From Actinomycetes bacterium (lineage in GTDB: Bacteria; Actinomycetota; CALGFH01), in the NCBI GenBank assembly GCA_030152105.1, contig JASLIH010000099.1:1-6107 (forward strand): a stretch of 6,107 nt of DNA, in the 5' to 3' direction. Positions 1 to 5,432 of this stretch are shown here, in pieces. Numbering within the stretch: the first letter of the stretch is position 1; every line of letters starts with the position of its first letter. The translations under genes and the position numbers were made by a program. The notes beneath the pieces are model-generated. The model was not told the origin of the DNA. It ran no database searches and saw only the letters and a program-made list of their open reading frames with translations.

Positions 1-618
1 TAGCGTCGACCAGCCCCGGCCGGTCCTGTCGGTCATCTGGGCGGTCACCGAGTCGATCGGCCCGCACAGGTGCTCGAGCATGTCCAGCCCGTGGCACTGG
101 GTCTCGATGAGGTTGGCGTGGGGATGGGAGCTGGTTCCCGGTTCGCCGCCGAAGCGCCAGGTGGCGAAGACGAGCTCGCCGAGGTCGCCGGCGCGGACGG
201 CGGCGGCGGCCCTGGCCACCGGCGTGGCGTAGCGGTGGTTGAAGTTGATGGCGAAGAACAGCGAACGGGCCTCGGCCTCGCGCAGCAGGACGTCGGCCTC
301 CTCGAGGTCGAAGACCAGCGGCTTCTCGACCAGGAGGGGAACGCCGGCGCGGATGACCTCGAGGGTCGGCTCGAAGTGGCCCTCGTTGGCCAGGCAGAGC
401 GAGACGAGATCGGGCTGTTCCCGCTCCAGCATCTCCCCGAGGTCGACATAGGGGTTGGCCCCGAACTCGCGGGCCCGGGGGCCAGCGCGTTCGGGCGTGC
501 GGCCAACCACCGCGCAGAGGTCGACGTCGGGCCGCTCGGCCCACACCCGGGCATGCTCGCGGCCCCACCACGGCCCGGTGCCCACGACCGCAACCCTGGT
601 CCGCTGCGCCTGCTTCAC
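1..618 (-). CDS. Gfo/Idh/MocA-family NAD(P)-dependent oxidoreductase, N-terminal part (cut by window edge)
   Basis: Family members are cytoplasmic dehydrogenases that oxidise or reduce sugars, inositols and related polyols with NAD(P); the substrate cannot be told here. The 206 visible residues cover the Rossmann domain and the start of the C-terminal alpha/beta domain; family members are usually 330-390 residues, so roughly 40% lies beyond position 1. Visible motifs are a glycine-rich nucleotide loop after the first strand (VVGTGPWWGREH, residues 11-22), the hallmark EKP with its cofactor/catalytic Lys (98-100), NFNHRY (125-130), and CHGLDMLEHLCGP (175-187), where His176 and Asp179 fit the catalytic HxxD motif. 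The GTG start at 618 is chosen because GGAGAG lies three bases upstream and the first strand begins at residue 8. It is 77 bases downstream of the VOC gene on the same strand, so the two may be co-transcribed. The glycine loop is one residue longer than the usual GxGxxG. Confidence 0.9.
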   Translation of the reverse strand, partial: MKQAQRTRVAVVGTGPWWGREHARVWAERPDVDLCAVVGRTPERAGPRAREFGANPYVDLGEMLEREQPDLVSLCLANEGHFEPTLEVIRAGVPLLVEKPLVFDLEEADVLLREAEARSLFFAINFNHRYATPVARAAAAVRAGDLGELVFATWRFGGEPGTSSHPHANLIETQCHGLDMLEHLCGPIDSVTAQMTDRTGRGWSTL

Positions 619-634
619 GGTCTCTCCACGGGTC

Positions 635-675
635 GGAGGTGGCCGGCCTGGCGGTCACAGTCGTCGCCGACCTCC
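635..675. repeat. Imperfect inverted repeat between the VOC gene and the oxidoreductase gene
   Basis: GGAGGT at 635-640 pairs with ACCTCC at 670-675, and CGGC at 644-647 pairs with GCCG at 666-669. This gives about ten base pairs with a three-base bulge (641-643) and an 18-base loop. It lies wholly in the 77-base gap between two same-strand genes. No run of T follows on the minus strand, so it is not a standard intrinsic terminator. It could be an mRNA hairpin between the two genes, or chance pairing in GC-rich DNA. Confidence 0.25.
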
Positions 676-695
676 TCCGCCGCCGGTCAGCCGGG

Positions 696-1091
696 TCAGC
701 TGGGTGGGGCGAAGAACTCGAGCGCGATGCCGTCCGGGTCGCGGAAGCTCACGCCCGAGCCGTAGGCGCGGTCCTTGATCTCGCTGTGCTCGATGCCGAG
801 CTCGTCGAGCCGCTGGGCCCAGCGCTCGAGCTCGGCTCGGTCGGCGCAGCCGAAGGCGACATGGTCCAGGCCGACCCGGAACTCGCTGAACCGCTCGTCG
901 GAGGCGGGCTTGGCGTGCTGATGCAACCCGAGCAGGGTGTTGCCGAGCAGGTACACCGTGTGGTGGAAGTCGGGATCGGTGTCCTCGTCGAGCGCCGGTC
1001 CAGCACCGAGGAGCGCCTCGTACCAGGGGACACTGACCGACAGATCGCGGACTGTCAGGGCAACGTGGGTGAGGGGAGGAAAGTCGGCCAT
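696..1091 (-). CDS. VOC-superfamily (glyoxalase/dioxygenase fold) protein
   Basis: A complete 131-residue protein with two beta-alpha-beta-beta-beta modules, the standard single-chain size for the vicinal oxygen chelate superfamily, whose members are metal-dependent glyoxalases, extradiol dioxygenases, epimerases or resistance proteins. Module 1 begins THVALTVRDL (residues 8-17) and runs to LLGLHQHA (53-60). Module 2 begins LDHVAFG (75-81) and ends with the typical RDPDGIALEFFAP (117-129). His9, His57, His77 and Glu125 occupy the usual metal-ligand positions, so a metal site is probably intact. The ATG at 1091 is preferred over an upstream in-frame start at 1208, because AAGGAG sits seven bases before it and the protein then begins directly at the first strand. 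The gene lies between serS and the oxidoreductase on the same strand. The reaction cannot be named from sequence; a small-molecule lyase, isomerase or dioxygenase role is possible. Confidence 0.92.
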   Translation of the reverse strand: MADFPPLTHVALTVRDLSVSVPWYEALLGAGPALDEDTDPDFHHTVYLLGNTLLGLHQHAKPASDERFSEFRVGLDHVAFGCADRAELERWAQRLDELGIEHSEIKDRAYGSGVSFRDPDGIALEFFAPPS

Positions 1092-1161
1092 TGAGCTGCT
1101 CCTTCCCGGCGGGATCCGTGCAGGCACGACCGCCCGATGATCTGGTGGCTGCTGTCCGACA

Positions 1162-1167
1162 AGTATC
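1162..1167 (-). promoter_or_regulatory. Possible -10 element for the VOC gene
   Basis: Reading the minus strand, GATACT matches four of six positions of the TATAAT consensus and lies in the least GC-rich part of the 163-base gap between serS and the VOC gene, about 70 bases before the ATG at 1091. No convincing -35 hexamer is seen at 17-18 bases. The gap is long enough for an independent promoter, but this assignment is weak. Confidence 0.2.
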
Positions 1168-1228
1168 CACCTATCCCGGGAGCCCATCGCACAGGAGCGT
1201 GAGGACACCTGGTGGCGATCGGTTCAGA

Positions 1229-1251
1229 CCGGGTCGGACTCCAGCACCCGG
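1229..1251 (-). terminator. Weak hairpin just after serS, possible terminator
   Basis: CCGGGT at 1229-1234 and ACCCGG at 1246-1251 form a six-base-pair stem with an 11-base loop, starting four bases beyond the serS stop codon (1255-1257). On the minus strand no U-tract follows. High-GC actinobacteria often have such U-less hairpins at gene ends, so a role in ending the serS transcript is possible but unproven. Confidence 0.3.
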
Positions 1252-1254
1252 CGG

Positions 1255-2520
1255 CTACTTGCTCGGCTGGATGAGCTCGGTGCCCAGGTACTGCTGGAGG
1301 GCGTCCGGGACCCGGACCGACCCGTCGGGCTGCTGGTGGTTCTCGAGCAGGGCGACGATGGTGCGGCCGACGGCCACGGCGGTGCCGTTGAGGGTGTGCA
1401 GGGGCCGGTTCCCCTCGGGCTCCCTGACCCGGCAGCCGATGCGGCGGGCCTGGAAGTCGGTGCAGTTCGAGGTCGAGGTGAGCTCCCGGTAGGTGCCCTG
1501 GGAGGGGATCCAGACCTCGCAGTCGAACTTGCGGGCCGCCGAGCCGCCGAGGTCGCCGGCGGCGATGTCGACCACCCGGTAGGGCAGCTCCAGGGCCTGG
1601 AGGATCTCCTCCTCGCGGGCCAGCAGCAGCTCGTGCTCGGTGGCCGAGGCCTCGGGGAGCACGAACGACACCATCTCGACCTTGTCGAACTGGTGGACCC
1701 GGAAGATCCCCCGGGTGTCCTTGCCGTACGACCCGGCCTCACGGCGGAAGCAGGTCGAGAAGCCGGCGTAGCGCAGCGGCAGGGCGCCCGGGTCGAGCAG
1801 CTCGTCGCTGTGGTAGGCGACCAGCGGCACCTCGGAGGTGCCGGTCAGGTACAGGTCGTCGTCGGCGGTGCGGAAGATCTGCTGCTCGTCGGTGGGCAGG
1901 AAGCCGGTCCCGAACATCGCCTCCCGCCGGACCAGCACCGGGGGGATCATGGGCACGAACCCGGCGGCGGTGAGGCGTTCCATGGCGAACCGGACCAGGG
2001 CGAACTCGAGCAGCGCCCCCGGGCCGAGCAGATAGCCGAAGCGGGCCCCTGACACCTTGGCCGCCCGGACGGTGTCGATCGCGCCAAGCAGCTCGCCCAG
2101 CTCCAGGTGGTCGCGGACCTCGAAGTCGAAGTCCCTCGGGGTCCCGACCCGGCGCAGCTCGACCGAGTCCTCCTCGCCGCCGGCGGGGGTGGCCGGGTCG
2201 GGCAGGTTGGGCATGTGGGCCTGGAGCTCGGCAAGCTCGGCCTCGGCGGCGCGCAGGCGGGCCTCGGCCTCGGCGAGGCGGTCGGACAGCTCCTTGAGGC
2301 CGGCCAGGACCTGCCCGCGCTGGTCGGGGGCGGCCTGGGCGACCTCCCGGCCACGGCGCTTCTGCTCGGCCCGCAGGGCGTCGACCTCGGTGACCAGGCG
2401 GCGGCGGGTCGCGTCGGCCTCCAGCAGCCGGTCGACCAGCTCGGCGGCGCCGGGGCCGCGCTTGGCCAGGGCGGCCTTGACCCCCTCGGGGTCGTCGCGG
2501 ACGAGCTTGAGATCCAGCAT
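1255..2520 (-). CDS. serS: Seryl-tRNA synthetase
   Basis: Charges tRNA-Ser with serine using ATP; class II, cytoplasmic, dimeric and essential. The product is 421 residues, normal for bacterial SerRS. The N-terminus MLDLKLVRDDPEGVKAAL is characteristic and fixes the ATG at 2520. Residues 27-102 form the long antiparallel coiled-coil arm that grips the tRNA-Ser variable arm, here rich in Ala, Glu and Arg. The catalytic domain follows: motif 1 at about 178-194 (ending in GFVPMIPP), the serine-pocket TGTSEVPL (227-234), motif 2 with FRREAGSYGKDTRG (258-271) and VHQFDKVE (275-282), and motif 3 with LNGTAVAVGRTIVALLENHQ (377-396), whose Arg386 is the ATP-binding arginine. No key residue appears missing. 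The gene is divergent from larB across 55 bases. AAGGGC lies directly against the ATG, too close for ribosome binding, while a TAGCCT box ends six bases upstream, suggesting a leaderless mRNA. Confidence 0.99.
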   Translation of the reverse strand: MLDLKLVRDDPEGVKAALAKRGPGAAELVDRLLEADATRRRLVTEVDALRAEQKRRGREVAQAAPDQRGQVLAGLKELSDRLAEAEARLRAAEAELAELQAHMPNLPDPATPAGGEEDSVELRRVGTPRDFDFEVRDHLELGELLGAIDTVRAAKVSGARFGYLLGPGALLEFALVRFAMERLTAAGFVPMIPPVLVRREAMFGTGFLPTDEQQIFRTADDDLYLTGTSEVPLVAYHSDELLDPGALPLRYAGFSTCFRREAGSYGKDTRGIFRVHQFDKVEMVSFVLPEASATEHELLLAREEEILQALELPYRVVDIAAGDLGGSAARKFDCEVWIPSQGTYRELTSTSNCTDFQARRIGCRVREPEGNRPLHTLNGTAVAVGRTIVALLENHQQPDGSVRVPDALQQYLGTELIQPSK

Positions 2521-2526
2521 GCCCTT

Positions 2527-2532
2527 AGGCTA
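2527..2532 (-). promoter_or_regulatory. Probable -10 box of serS (leaderless transcript)
   Basis: TAGCCT on the minus strand fits the TAnnnT form of actinobacterial -10 boxes. It ends six bases before the serS ATG, so transcription would begin at or next to the start codon. No ribosome binding site is spaced correctly for that ATG, which supports leaderless translation. No good -35 is seen at the usual distance. Confidence 0.45.
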
Positions 2533-2560
2533 CCGGACCGGCGCCGCCCAATTTCGGAGC

Positions 2561-2566
2561 TACAAT
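2561..2566 (+). promoter_or_regulatory. Probable -10 box of the larBC operon
   Basis: TACAAT matches five of six bases of TATAAT and is the best -10 match I noticed in this gap. It ends nine bases before the proposed TTG start of larB, so the expected transcription start (about 2572-2574, at the GGAAC) leaves a leader of four bases or fewer. No recognisable -35 is present at 17-18 bases. It lies about 30 bases from the opposing serS box, so the two polymerases would compete for the same short region. Confidence 0.5.
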
Positions 2567-2575
2567 GCGGGAACT

Positions 2576-3325
2576 TTGGATCAAGGTCGGCTTCGACAGC
2601 TTCTCGGCGCCGTCGCCAGGGGCGAGCTCTCCACCGAGGACGCCGTGACCCGCCTGGCCGCGTGGCCGTTCGAGGACCTCGGCTTCGCCCGGGTCGACCA
2701 TCACCGGGCGCTGCGGGGCGGGCCCGAGGTCGTCTACGGCCCGGGCAAGACCCCGGCCGAGGCGGCCCGGATCGTGGCCGCCCTGCTCGCCCAGGACGCC
2801 TCGCCGGTGCTGGTCACCAAGGCCACGGCCGCCCACGCCGAGGCGGTACGGGAGGTCGCCCCCGACGCCCGCTGGCATGCCCGCTCGGGGATGCTGGTGT
2901 GCCGGGCGGTCGAGCCGGACGGGTCACGGACCGGGCTGGTCGAGGTGATCTGCGCCGGGACCAGCGACCTGCCGGTGGCCGAGGAGGCCTGGGTCACGGC
3001 CGAGGCGTCCGGCTGCCGGGTCGGCACCCTGGCCGACGTTGGCGTGGCCGGCGCCCACCGGCTGTTCGCCGAGGCCGCCCGCCTCCAGGCGGCCGACGTG
3101 CTGGTGGTGGTGGCGGGGATGGAGGGGGCCCTGCCGTCGCTGGTCGCCGGAATGGTGGCGGCGCCGGTGGTGGCGGTGCCGACCAGTGTCGGCTACGGGG
3201 CCGCCTTCGACGGGCTGGCCGCCCTGCTGGCCATGCTGAACTCCTGCGCGGTCGGGGTCAGCGTGGTCAACATCGACAACGGGTTCGGGGCCGGGGCCCT
3301 GGCCGCCCGGATCCTCCGCCGATGA
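2576..3325 (+). CDS. larB: LarB, nicotinic acid adenine dinucleotide carboxylase/hydrolase (nickel-pincer cofactor synthesis)
   Basis: Known LarB enzymes add CO2 to C5 of the NaAD pyridinium ring and cleave the phosphoanhydride to give pyridinium-3,5-biscarboxylate mononucleotide, the first step towards the NPN cofactor. The product is 249 residues, typical of the family. The N-terminal LarB region runs to FEDLGFARVDHHRAL (32-46) and the GPGKT loop (55-59). A PurE-like carboxylase domain follows with AGTSDLPVAEEA (127-138), DVGVAGAHRL (154-163), VAGMEGALPSLVAG (179-192), VPTSVGYGA (201-209) and LNSCAVGV...VNIDNGFGAG (221-240). Cys224 probably corresponds to the cysteine reported to bond to the substrate ring in the Lactiplantibacillus enzyme. 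The start is uncertain: TTG at 2576 gives a family-like N-terminus, while an in-frame ATG at 2519 would add 19 residues and overlap the serS start codon. The stop overlaps the larC start (ATGA), indicating translational coupling. Confidence 0.95.
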   Translation: MDQGRLRQLLGAVARGELSTEDAVTRLAAWPFEDLGFARVDHHRALRGGPEVVYGPGKTPAEAARIVAALLAQDASPVLVTKATAAHAEAVREVAPDARWHARSGMLVCRAVEPDGSRTGLVEVICAGTSDLPVAEEAWVTAEASGCRVGTLADVGVAGAHRLFAEAARLQAADVLVVVAGMEGALPSLVAGMVAAPVVAVPTSVGYGAAFDGLAALLAMLNSCAVGVSVVNIDNGFGAGALAARILRR

Positions 3326-4515
3326 CCTTCGCCTACTTCGACTGCTTCGCCGGGGTGGCCGGGGACATGGTGCTGGGGGCGCTGCTGGACGCCGGCGGGT
3401 CGGCCGAGGCCCTGCGGGCCGGGCTGTCCGGGCTGCCGGTCGACCCGTTCGAGCTGGAGGTGACCGAGGTCGAGCGGGGAGGGATCGGGGCCACCCTGGT
3501 CCGGGTCAGGGCCGAGCGCTCGCGTGTGATCCGCACCTGGGCCTACCTGCGGGGCGCCCTGGGCGAGGCCGACCTGCCGGCCCCGGTCCGCAACCGCGCC
3601 CTGGCCAGCTTCGGCCGGCTGGCCGCGGCCGAGGCCAGGATCCACCGCAAGCCTGTCGACCAGGTCCACTTCCACGAGGTCGGGGCCGTGGACGCGGTCG
3701 TCGACATCGTCGGCAGCGCCCTGCTCCTGCACCACCTGGAGGTCACCGAGGTGTGGGCGTCGCCGGTGGCCACCGGGACCGGCCTGGTCCGCGGCGAGCA
3801 CGGGGTGCTGCCGGTGCCCGCCCCGGCGGTCGTCGAGCTGCTCAGCGGGGTGCCGATCTACTCCGGCGGGGTCGCGGCCGAGCTGACCACGCCGACCGGG
3901 GCGGCCATCCTGGCCGCCAGCGCCGAGCGCTACGCCGACCTGCCGCCGATGCGGGTGGACGCCACCGGCTACGGGGCCGGGACCCGCCAGCACGACGAGC
4001 TGCCCAACGTGCTCCGGGTGCTGCTGGGCGAGCGCACCGAGGACGACTCTGCCGGTGACGGAGGGCTGGTGCTGGAGGCCAACCTCGACGACATGACCCC
4101 CGAGCTGGCCCCATGGGTGCTGGAGCGGCTGTTCGAGGCCGGGGCGGCCGACGTCTGGTTCACCCCGATCCACATGAAGAAGGGCCGGCCCGGCATCACC
4201 CTGTCGGTGCTCTGCGCCCCCGGCACCGACGCGGCCGTGCGCGAGCTGCTGTGGCGCGAGACCTCGACCCTGGGGGTTCGCGGGCTGCCGGTGCGCAAGT
4301 GGATGCTGGAGCGGCGGATGGTCACGGTGTCGGTGCCTGGCGGCAAGGTCCGGGTCAAGCTCGGCCTGGACGGCGGCCGGGTGGTCAACGTCGCCCCCGA
4401 GTACGCCGACTGCGCCCGCCTGGCCTCGGCCACCGGCCGCCCGCTGAAGGACCTCATGGCCCGGGCCCAGGCGGCGGCCCTGGCCACCCTGGACGCCGAG
4501 GACCGCGCCCCCTAG
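3322..4515 (+). CDS. larC: LarC, nickel-inserting cyclometallase for nickel-pincer nucleotide
   Basis: Known LarC enzymes use CTP and nickel to insert the metal into pyridinium-3,5-bisthiocarboxylate mononucleotide, forming the NPN cofactor of LarA-type racemases and epimerases. This is an unbroken 397-residue fusion, unlike Lactiplantibacillus plantarum, where full LarC needs a ribosomal frameshift between larC1 and larC2. Motifs in order are FDCFAGVAGDM (6-16), VIRTWAYLRGAL (69-80), HRKPVDQVHFHEVGAVD (108-124) continuing to VVDIVG, ATGTGLVRGEHGVLPVPAPA (150-169), TTPTGAAIL (189-197), the second-half signature ANLDDMTPE (253-261) and WFTPIHMKKGRPG (279-291). The C-terminus is typical (VAPEYADCARLA, 357-368). 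No obvious histidine-rich run is present in the first half. The ATG at 3322 shares four bases with the larB stop, so the genes are co-translated. The coding frame stays open far upstream through larB and across serS; this is an effect of high GC, and the family N-terminus fixes the start. Confidence 0.96.
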   Translation: MTFAYFDCFAGVAGDMVLGALLDAGGSAEALRAGLSGLPVDPFELEVTEVERGGIGATLVRVRAERSRVIRTWAYLRGALGEADLPAPVRNRALASFGRLAAAEARIHRKPVDQVHFHEVGAVDAVVDIVGSALLLHHLEVTEVWASPVATGTGLVRGEHGVLPVPAPAVVELLSGVPIYSGGVAAELTTPTGAAILAASAERYADLPPMRVDATGYGAGTRQHDELPNVLRVLLGERTEDDSAGDGGLVLEANLDDMTPELAPWVLERLFEAGAADVWFTPIHMKKGRPGITLSVLCAPGTDAAVRELLWRETSTLGVRGLPVRKWMLERRMVTVSVPGGKVRVKLGLDGGRVVNVAPEYADCARLASATGRPLKDLMARAQAAALATLDAEDRAP

Positions 4516-4525
4516 CGGCGCTCCG

Positions 4526-4555
4526 GGTCAGGCCACCGGGACGGCCGGGCTGACC
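4526..4555. terminator. Inverted repeat at the convergent ends of larC and the 205-residue gene
   Basis: GGTCAG at 4526-4531 and CTGACC at 4550-4555 form six base pairs, extendable by two after one mismatch (4533-4534 with 4547-4548). It begins ten bases after the larC stop and covers the stop codon of the opposing gene. Position suggests a shared U-less hairpin ending both transcripts, but neither side has a T-run and the stem is modest for such GC-rich DNA. Confidence 0.3.
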
Positions 4556-5145
4556 AGCAGGGGCTGGCGCAGCTCCACTTCCTCGAGGGCCTCGACATAG
4601 CTGCGGACGGTGCCGAGCTGGACGGCCATCTCGACCGGCATCTGGCGGTCGGCGGCCCGGCTCTCGCGCTCGGAGGTCAGGTAGGTGAGCTCGGTGAACC
4701 CGGTGCCGTCGGCGTGCTCGGCCACCGTCACCCCCAGGACGTGGGGGGCGCGGTCGCGCAGGGTCCGCTCGACCTCGGCCCGCATGGCGGCCAGCCGGAC
4801 CGGGTCGGCCAGACGGCCCTGGACGACCCTGACGAAGCCGGCCTCGCCGGCGTCGCCCTCCTTCATCGTGTGCACGACCGGGCAGTCGTACCAGCGGCCG
4901 GGACCGGACAGGTGGCGGTCGGCCGCGGCCTGCCAGGCGGCCAGCTCGGGCCGGTCGCGGTCGCGCCGGGCCGCCGCCTCGGTGTCGTAGCGGAGGGCGA
5001 GGACCAGCTCGCCGCCATCACCGATCCCGGCGGTCAGCCGCCGCCAGCCCAGCACCCCGGCGCCGAGCTCCCGGCGCCAGCGGTTGACCTCGGCAAGCGT
5101 CGCGGCACCGTCATAGGCCTGTCCGCGCAGAATCCGGATGAACAC
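4528..5145 (-). CDS. Uncharacterised protein with two tandem ferredoxin-like alpha/beta-barrel (ABM-like) domains
   Basis: I do not recognise a named family for this 205-residue protein. The two halves align by eye: FIRILRG (2-8) with FVRVVQG (104-110), VLGW (31-34) with VLGV (136-139), and GDGGELVLALRYDTEAAARR (42-61) with ADGTGFTELTYLTSERESRA (145-164). This beta-alpha-beta pattern, about 95 residues per unit, resembles dimeric alpha/beta-barrel proteins such as antibiotic-biosynthesis monooxygenase-like and heme-degrading domains, here fused in one chain. There is no signal peptide or membrane segment, so it is probably cytoplasmic. The GTG start at 5145 is supported by a seven-G run (5154-5160) eight bases upstream acting as a ribosome binding site and by MFIRIL being the first strand. 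It follows the small membrane-protein gene by 35 bases and ends 12 bases from larC in convergent orientation. A catalytic function cannot be claimed; many such domains only bind ligands. Confidence 0.85.
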   Translation of the reverse strand: MFIRILRGQAYDGAATLAEVNRWRRELGAGVLGWRRLTAGIGDGGELVLALRYDTEAAARRDRDRPELAAWQAAADRHLSGPGRWYDCPVVHTMKEGDAGEAGFVRVVQGRLADPVRLAAMRAEVERTLRDRAPHVLGVTVAEHADGTGFTELTYLTSERESRAADRQMPVEMAVQLGTVRSYVEALEEVELRQPLLVSPAVPVA

Positions 5146-5180
5146 CGCAGGTACCCCCCCAGGTTGACGAGCGGCTCAGC

Positions 5181-5423
5181 CTACCCGGCGCGCCCGGCCG
5201 TCTCAATCTCGGAGGCGCGGGCCTCGCGGCGCATCCGCAGCCCGACCACGCCCAGGGCGACCCCGAAGGCGATCGAGACCAGGGCGAGCAGACTGTGGAC
5301 GGTCTTGAAGGCGGCGTCGTGGGCGGGGTCGTTGAGGATGTTCCAGATGCGCGTCGACCACACCCAGATGGTCCAGGCGGCCGCGGCCAGCAGCAGAGTC
5401 GAACGGGTTCGTGAGCGTCGCAT
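5181..5423 (-). CDS. Small two-helix membrane protein, SCO4848-like
   Basis: An 80-residue integral membrane protein. Basic residues (MRRSRTRS) precede a first hydrophobic helix at about 9-30, rich in Trp (WTIWVW). A short polar loop with NDPAHD (31-36) is followed by a second helix at about 41-63 (HSLLALVSIAFGVALGVVGL), then a basic tail beginning RMRRE. The basic ends suggest that both termini face the cytoplasm. The Trp-rich first helix, His at the start of helix 2 and the GLR-basic ending resemble the actinobacterial SCO4848 family from memory; the function of that family is unknown. The ATG at 5423 has AGGA seven bases upstream, and that site overlaps the TAG of the upstream acyl-CoA dehydrogenase gene, so translation is probably coupled. 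A downstream same-strand gene follows after 35 bases. Confidence 0.85.
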   Translation of the reverse strand: MRRSRTRSTLLLAAAAWTIWVWSTRIWNILNDPAHDAAFKTVHSLLALVSIAFGVALGVVGLRMRREARASEIETAGRAG

Positions 5424-5432
5424 GGCTTGATC

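Noticed and set aside
45..765. Plus- and minus-strand frames of 182 and 231 residues over the oxidoreductase gene
   Set aside because: Ser/Pro/Arg- or Gly-rich translations without motifs. The frame from 618 to 1 on the minus strand gives a clear Gfo/Idh/MocA protein instead.
1092..1208. N-terminal extension of the VOC protein to an ATG at 1208
   Set aside because: The added 39 residues have no fold-related pattern and include the only plausible promoter region, whereas the ATG at 1091 has a well-spaced AAGGAG.
2057..2575. Upstream extension of the larB frame across serS (apparent 422-residue protein)
   Set aside because: The extra sequence is Ser/Arg-rich antisense of serS codons and has no resemblance to LarB, whose family N-terminus begins near 2576.
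2107..3321. A long open plus-strand frame upstream of larC, giving an apparent 802-residue protein that ends in LarC
   Set aside because: The upstream part reads larB in the wrong frame and serS antisense, and is a Gly/Arg-rich low-complexity translation. LarC's conserved N-terminus starts exactly at the ATG overlapping the larB stop.
3193..4173. 326-residue minus-strand frame opposite larB and larC
   Set aside because: Composition is Gly/Gln/His/Pro-rich with no domain motifs. It is the expected open antisense frame in DNA with G/C at nearly every third codon position.
5154..5160. Run of seven C (G on the minus strand) as a possible phase-variable tract
   Set aside because: It sits outside the coding sequence at ribosome-binding distance from the GTG at 5145, and a seven-base run is common at this GC content; a role as a ribosome binding site is simpler.
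4714..5430. 238-residue plus-strand frame across the ABM-like and membrane-protein genes
   Set aside because: It overlaps two well-supported minus-strand genes with ribosome binding sites and has no recognisable domain.
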